NCBI RefSeq assembly: GCF_002151125.1
Contig: NZ_MDJZ01000011.1
Location: 124,001 to 188,000, forward strand
Source of the DNA: Clavibacter michiganensis
Lineage (GTDB): Bacteria > Actinomycetota > Actinomycetes > Actinomycetales > Microbacteriaceae
Length of the DNA stretch: 64,000 nt
Direction: 5' to 3'
Both the position numbers and the translations under genes were made by a program. Positions 61,693 to 64,000 of the stretch are shown here, in pieces. Within the stretch, counting starts at the first letter, position 1; each line of letters starts with the position of its first letter. The notes under the pieces were generated by a model. The model worked only from the letters and a program-made list of their open reading frames with translations, had not been told where the DNA came from and did not search any database.

Positions 61693-62631
61693 ATGCCCCG
61701 TCGCCCGATCGACATCCCCGTCCCCGACCTCACGGGCCGCCGCGCCCTCGTCACGGGAGGCAGCGACGGCATCGGCCTCGCGCTCGCCACCCGGCTCGCC
61801 GGCGCGGGCGCCGAGGTCCTCCTGCCGGTGCGCGACCGGCGGAAGGGCGAGGCCGCCGTGGCGCGCATCCGCGGAAGGCACCCCGCCGCGCGGATCGCCC
61901 TGCACGACCTCGACCTCGCGTCGCTGGACTCCGTGGCGGCGCTCGCCGCCCGGCTCGCGGAGGAGGGCGCGCCCCTGCACCTGCTCGTCGCGAACGCCGG
62001 CCTGATGACGCCGCCCGAGCGCCGCACCACCGCCGACGGCTTCGAGCTGCAGCTCGGCACGAACCACCTCGGGCACTTCGCGCTCGTGGGCCGGGTGCTG
62101 CCTCTGCTGCGGGCCGGCGGTGCGCGCGTCGTGTCGCAGGTGAGCATCGCCGCGGCCCAGAACGCCGTGCGCTGGGACGACCTGCAGTGGGAGCGCCGGT
62201 ACCACGCGATGCGTGCGTACAGCTCGTCGAAGATCGCGCTCGGGCTCGTCGGCCTGGAGCTCCAGCGGCGGAGCGCGGCGGGCGGCTGGGGGATCACGAG
62301 CGACCTCGCGCACCCGGGCGTCGCGCCCACGAGCCTCCTCGCCGCGCGCACGGCGACCGGCCGCACGCGCGACGGGCTCGACGTGCGCGTGATCCGGCTG
62401 CTGTCCCGCCGCGGGATCCTCGTGGGCACCCCCGAGACCGCCGCCCTCCCCGCGCTCCTCGCGGCCACGACGGACGGCGACGGCGGCCGCATGTTCGGCC
62501 CGAGCGGGCCCGGCCACCTCGGTGGCGCGCCCGCGCAGACGGCGCCGTTCTCGCGGGTCGCTGACCCGGACGCCGCGCGCCGCATCTGGGCGGTCTCGGA
62601 GGAGCTGACGGGGGTGCGCTTCCCGGCGTGA
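61693..62631 (+). CDS. Short-chain dehydrogenase/reductase (retinol dehydrogenase-like)
   Basis: 312-residue NAD(P)-dependent SDR. Seen: ALVTGGSDGIGLALATRLAGAGA at 19-41 (TGxxxGIG), LVANAGLM at about 98, LGTNHLGHFALVG at about 120, SxxS replaced by VSQVSIAAAQ, catalytic YSSSKIALG at about 177-185. A C-terminal extension (RRIWAVSEELTGVRF) is typical of the WWOX/retinol dehydrogenase-like branch. AGGAGG 8 bases before ATG 61693. Divergent from the MmyB-like regulator, which often controls such genes. Confidence 0.9.
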   Translation: MPRRPIDIPVPDLTGRRALVTGGSDGIGLALATRLAGAGAEVLLPVRDRRKGEAAVARIRGRHPAARIALHDLDLASLDSVAALAARLAEEGAPLHLLVANAGLMTPPERRTTADGFELQLGTNHLGHFALVGRVLPLLRAGGARVVSQVSIAAAQNAVRWDDLQWERRYHAMRAYSSSKIALGLVGLELQRRSAAGGWGITSDLAHPGVAPTSLLAARTATGRTRDGLDVRVIRLLSRRGILVGTPETAALPALLAATTDGDGGRMFGPSGPGHLGGAPAQTAPFSRVADPDAARRIWAVSEELTGVRFPA

Positions 62632-62645
62632 GGCCGCGGACAGAC

Positions 62646-62680
62646 GGGAGCGCGCGGGCACCTCGTGCCCGCGCGCTCCC
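62646..62680. terminator. Perfect bidirectional terminator hairpin
   Basis: GGGAGCGCGCGGGCAC-ctc-GTGCCCGCGCGCTCCC, 16-bp perfect stem, 3-base loop, in the 69-base gap between the convergent SDR and stress-protein genes. Strongest hairpin seen in the window; no T-run. Confidence 0.8.
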
Positions 62681-62700
62681 GGATGCGATGGAGGGACGGG

Positions 62701-63198
62701 TCAGGCGCGCGGCGCGCCCGTCGTGTCGAACAGGATGCGCGAGGCCTCGGCGGCGCGCGCGGCGTCGACGAGCACGTCGTACCGGCCGGCGGCCAGCGTC
62801 TGGACGGAGGCGAAGTCGCGCTTGCCGCGGGTCGCCCAGTGGCCGACGAAGCCGAACAGCGCGCCCCAGAGCGCGCCGATGCCGACCGCGACGAGGAGCA
62901 CGCCGAGCCACGCGACGCCGGGGGTGAAGATCCCGAACAGCAGGCCCAGCATGAGACCGAACCACGCGCCGCCCGCGGCCCCGCGCACCGCGGCGCTGCC
63001 GTTGGTGACCCGGCCCGTGACGGTCTCGACGGTGCGGACGTCGTGGCCCACGATCTGCGTCGACGCGACGGGGAACTCGCGGTCCGACAGGGTGTCGACC
63101 GCGGCCTGCGCGTCGGCGTACTCGGTGTAGCTCGCGATCACCTCGCGGGGCGTGGCCGGGACGGCGTGCGCGCGGGGGTCGGTGCTCGGGGTGGACAT
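62701..63198 (-). CDS. General stress protein 17M-type domain membrane protein
   Basis: 165 residues. N-terminal YflT/GSP17M-like region (EVIASYTEYADAQAAVDTLSDREFP, IVGHDVRTVETVTGRVT), then two glycine-rich membrane helices (AWFGLMLGLLFGIF and LLVAVGIGALWGALFGFVG) and a short cytosolic end. Family members are stress-induced with unknown mechanism. GAGAGGAAG precedes the ATG. Divergent from a MarR-family gene, probably its regulator. Confidence 0.8.
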   Translation of the reverse strand: MSTPSTDPRAHAVPATPREVIASYTEYADAQAAVDTLSDREFPVASTQIVGHDVRTVETVTGRVTNGSAAVRGAAGGAWFGLMLGLLFGIFTPGVAWLGVLLVAVGIGALWGALFGFVGHWATRGKRDFASVQTLAAGRYDVLVDAARAAEASRILFDTTGAPRA

Positions 63199-63249
63199 GG
63201 GGTGCTTCCTCTCGGGTCGTGCGGGTCGTGCATCTGCGTCCGGTCGGAC

Positions 63250-63268
63250 GGTATGGTTTGAGGATACC
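63250..63268. promoter_or_regulatory. Inverted repeat in the stress protein/MarR divergent spacer
   Basis: GGTAT-N9-ATACC, with TGGT-N8-ACCA overlapping it. Size and position fit a MarR operator. Confidence 0.5.
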
Positions 63269-63305
63269 AACGTTCGGCGAGTACGGAGAAGGCGGGGATC
63301 GAACG

Positions 63306-63812
63306 GTGAGCGAGCTCCCAGGGAAGGACGGCGCAGCGGTCGGCGCGGCGATGGAGCGGGCGGTCCTCGCGATCACCCGCTGGGCGTCCCGGCCGGACGT
63401 GCGCCGGCGCATGCTCGCCGACGAGGGCGAGGCGTTCTCGTCGACCGACACCTGGCTCCTCGGCCACCTCGCCGAGTGCGGCGCGACCCGGATGCGCGTC
63501 CTCGCCGACTGGCAGGGCGTCGACAAGTCGACGATGACCGCGCACGTGCAGCGACTCGAGGCCCGGGGTCTCGTGATCCGCGAGCCCGACCCCGCCGACC
63601 GGCGCGCGGTCCTCGTGCGCGCGACGCCCGACGCCGAGCGGGTGCTCGATCGCAACTCCGCGACCGCCCGCGCGCTCCTCGGCGAGCTCGTGGGGGAGTG
63701 GTCGCCGCGGGAGCGCGCCGAGCTGACCCGGCTGCTCAGGCGGCTCGTGGCGGAGATCGAGGCGGAGGGCGGCGGTCGACCGGCCGATCCGCCGAGCCCC
63801 ACGGCGCCGTGA
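63306..63812 (+). CDS. MarR-family transcriptional regulator
   Basis: 168 residues from GTG 63306 (VSELPGKDG): winged helix with FSSTDTWLLGHLAECGATRMRVLADWQGVDKSTMTAHVQRLEARGLV (by pieces, 46-92) and the wing DPADRRAVLVRATPDAERVL. Upstream in-frame GTG at 63219 overlaps the operator and is less likely. Divergent from the GSP17M-type gene and separated from it by an inverted repeat, so it probably represses both. Ligand unknown. Confidence 0.9.
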   Translation: MSELPGKDGAAVGAAMERAVLAITRWASRPDVRRRMLADEGEAFSSTDTWLLGHLAECGATRMRVLADWQGVDKSTMTAHVQRLEARGLVIREPDPADRRAVLVRATPDAERVLDRNSATARALLGELVGEWSPRERAELTRLLRRLVAEIEAEGGGRPADPPSPTAP

Positions 63813-63829
63813 TGCCGGCTCCCCGACCC

Positions 63830-63858
63830 TTGCTTTCCATGTTGGAAACACTTAGTTT
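63830..63858 (+). promoter_or_regulatory. Promoter with operator-like palindrome for the right-edge gene
   Basis: TTGCTT (63830-63835), 17-base spacer, TAGTTT (63853-63858), then 7 bases to ATG 63866: a clean leaderless promoter. Inside the spacer lies TTTCCA-tgt-TGGAAA (63834-63848), and TGGAAACAC (63843) recurs at 63867 over the start codon. Confidence 0.65.
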
Positions 63859-63865
63859 TGCCGAC

Positions 63866-64000
63866 ATGGAAACACGTGCTCACGACTCCTCGTCCGACCG
63901 TCCCGACGCCGCGTTCGACGCCGACGCCATGCGCGCCGCCGCCGACCGGCTCACCGGCCGCCTCCGCTCGCCGTGGTGGTTCCACGCGCTCCGCGGGCTC
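63866..64000 (+). CDS. Unknown protein, N-terminal part only
   Basis: 45 codons before the window ends: METRAHDSSSDRPDAAFDAD, then RAAADRLTGRLRSPWWFHALRGL (in pieces). A hydrophilic start followed by a positively charged WWFHALRGL segment, as often seen just before a first transmembrane helix. Family cannot be named. Start fixed by the leaderless promoter. Confidence 0.6.
   Translation, partial: METRAHDSSSDRPDAAFDADAMRAAADRLTGRLRSPWWFHALRGL

Overview
This 64 kb window is chromosomal DNA of a very GC-rich actinobacterium (about 72% G+C by eye). Gene content (mycothiol-type DinB domain, MarR/OhrR, Pmt-type protein mannosyltransferase, the rsmI/metG/tatD/rsmA/ispE block) and codon style point to Microbacteriaceae, most like a Clavibacter-type plant-associated organism; this assignment is inference. 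Almost all genes use G/C-ending codons. GAT and GGA codons occur largely inside the word GGATCC, which is strongly over-represented. About 60 protein genes are visible. I saw no rRNA, tRNA, CRISPR array, transposase or prophage gene.

Layout. 1-2125: N-terminal part of the RNA helicase HrpA (leaves the window). 2.2-7.9 kb: acyl-CoA ligase plus aldo/keto reductase, CorA-type Mg transporter, thioredoxin-like DUF255 protein. 7.9-12.9 kb: a divergent hexuronate/aldarate oxidation locus (5-dehydro-4-deoxyglucarate dehydratase and glucarate dehydratase one way; uronate dehydrogenase, an IclR regulator and an unrecognised 368-residue protein with His- and Cys-rich motifs the other way), with two perfect palindromes between. 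12.9-19.6 kb: SdpI-like protein, L-serine dehydratase, GlsB-type stress protein, DUF427, CoA-binding protein, O-acetylhomoserine sulfhydrylase, YeiH-family exporter. 19.6-28.2 kb: Pmt mannosyltransferase, an unrecognised ORF pair, a GH13 (trehalose-synthase-like) enzyme, DoxX, SRPBCC protein, RsmI. 28.2-39.5 kb: an accessory stretch of transporters, small regulators (CGNR, XRE, HxlR, OhrR-like MarR) each with its own operator-like repeats, and a DapA-family gene that seems to start at CTG. 39.3-42.9 kb: an arsenic resistance locus (three-helix-bundle protein, ArsO-like flavoprotein, ArsC, Acr3 and divergent ArsR). 43.0-50.2 kb: propionate catabolism by the methylcitrate cycle (prpD, prpB ... 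prpC), split by four unrelated genes. 50.2-54.7 kb: metG, tatD, rsmA, ispE. 54.7-64 kb: DMT exporter, a glycosyltransferase, a MoeB/rhodanese fusion, a nucleotidyltransferase, an unusual helical protein, MmyB-like regulator, SDR, stress protein/MarR pair, and a partial gene at the right edge.

How it works together. Two catabolic modules feed central metabolism: hexuronates to 2-oxoglutarate semialdehyde, and propionyl-CoA through methylcitrate to pyruvate plus succinate. The rsmI and metG-tatD-rsmA-ispE genes belong to one conserved actinobacterial neighbourhood that is pulled apart here by more than 20 kb of accessory DNA. Expression signals show two recurring styles: genes coupled by GTGA/ATGA/TGATG overlaps, and genes with a TANNNT box ending 6-7 bases before the ATG and no Shine-Dalgarno site, as expected of leaderless mRNAs. 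Several short genes look frameshifted (near 22.05, 25.48, 34.03 and 59.46 kb), so either local decay or base-call errors should be kept in mind.
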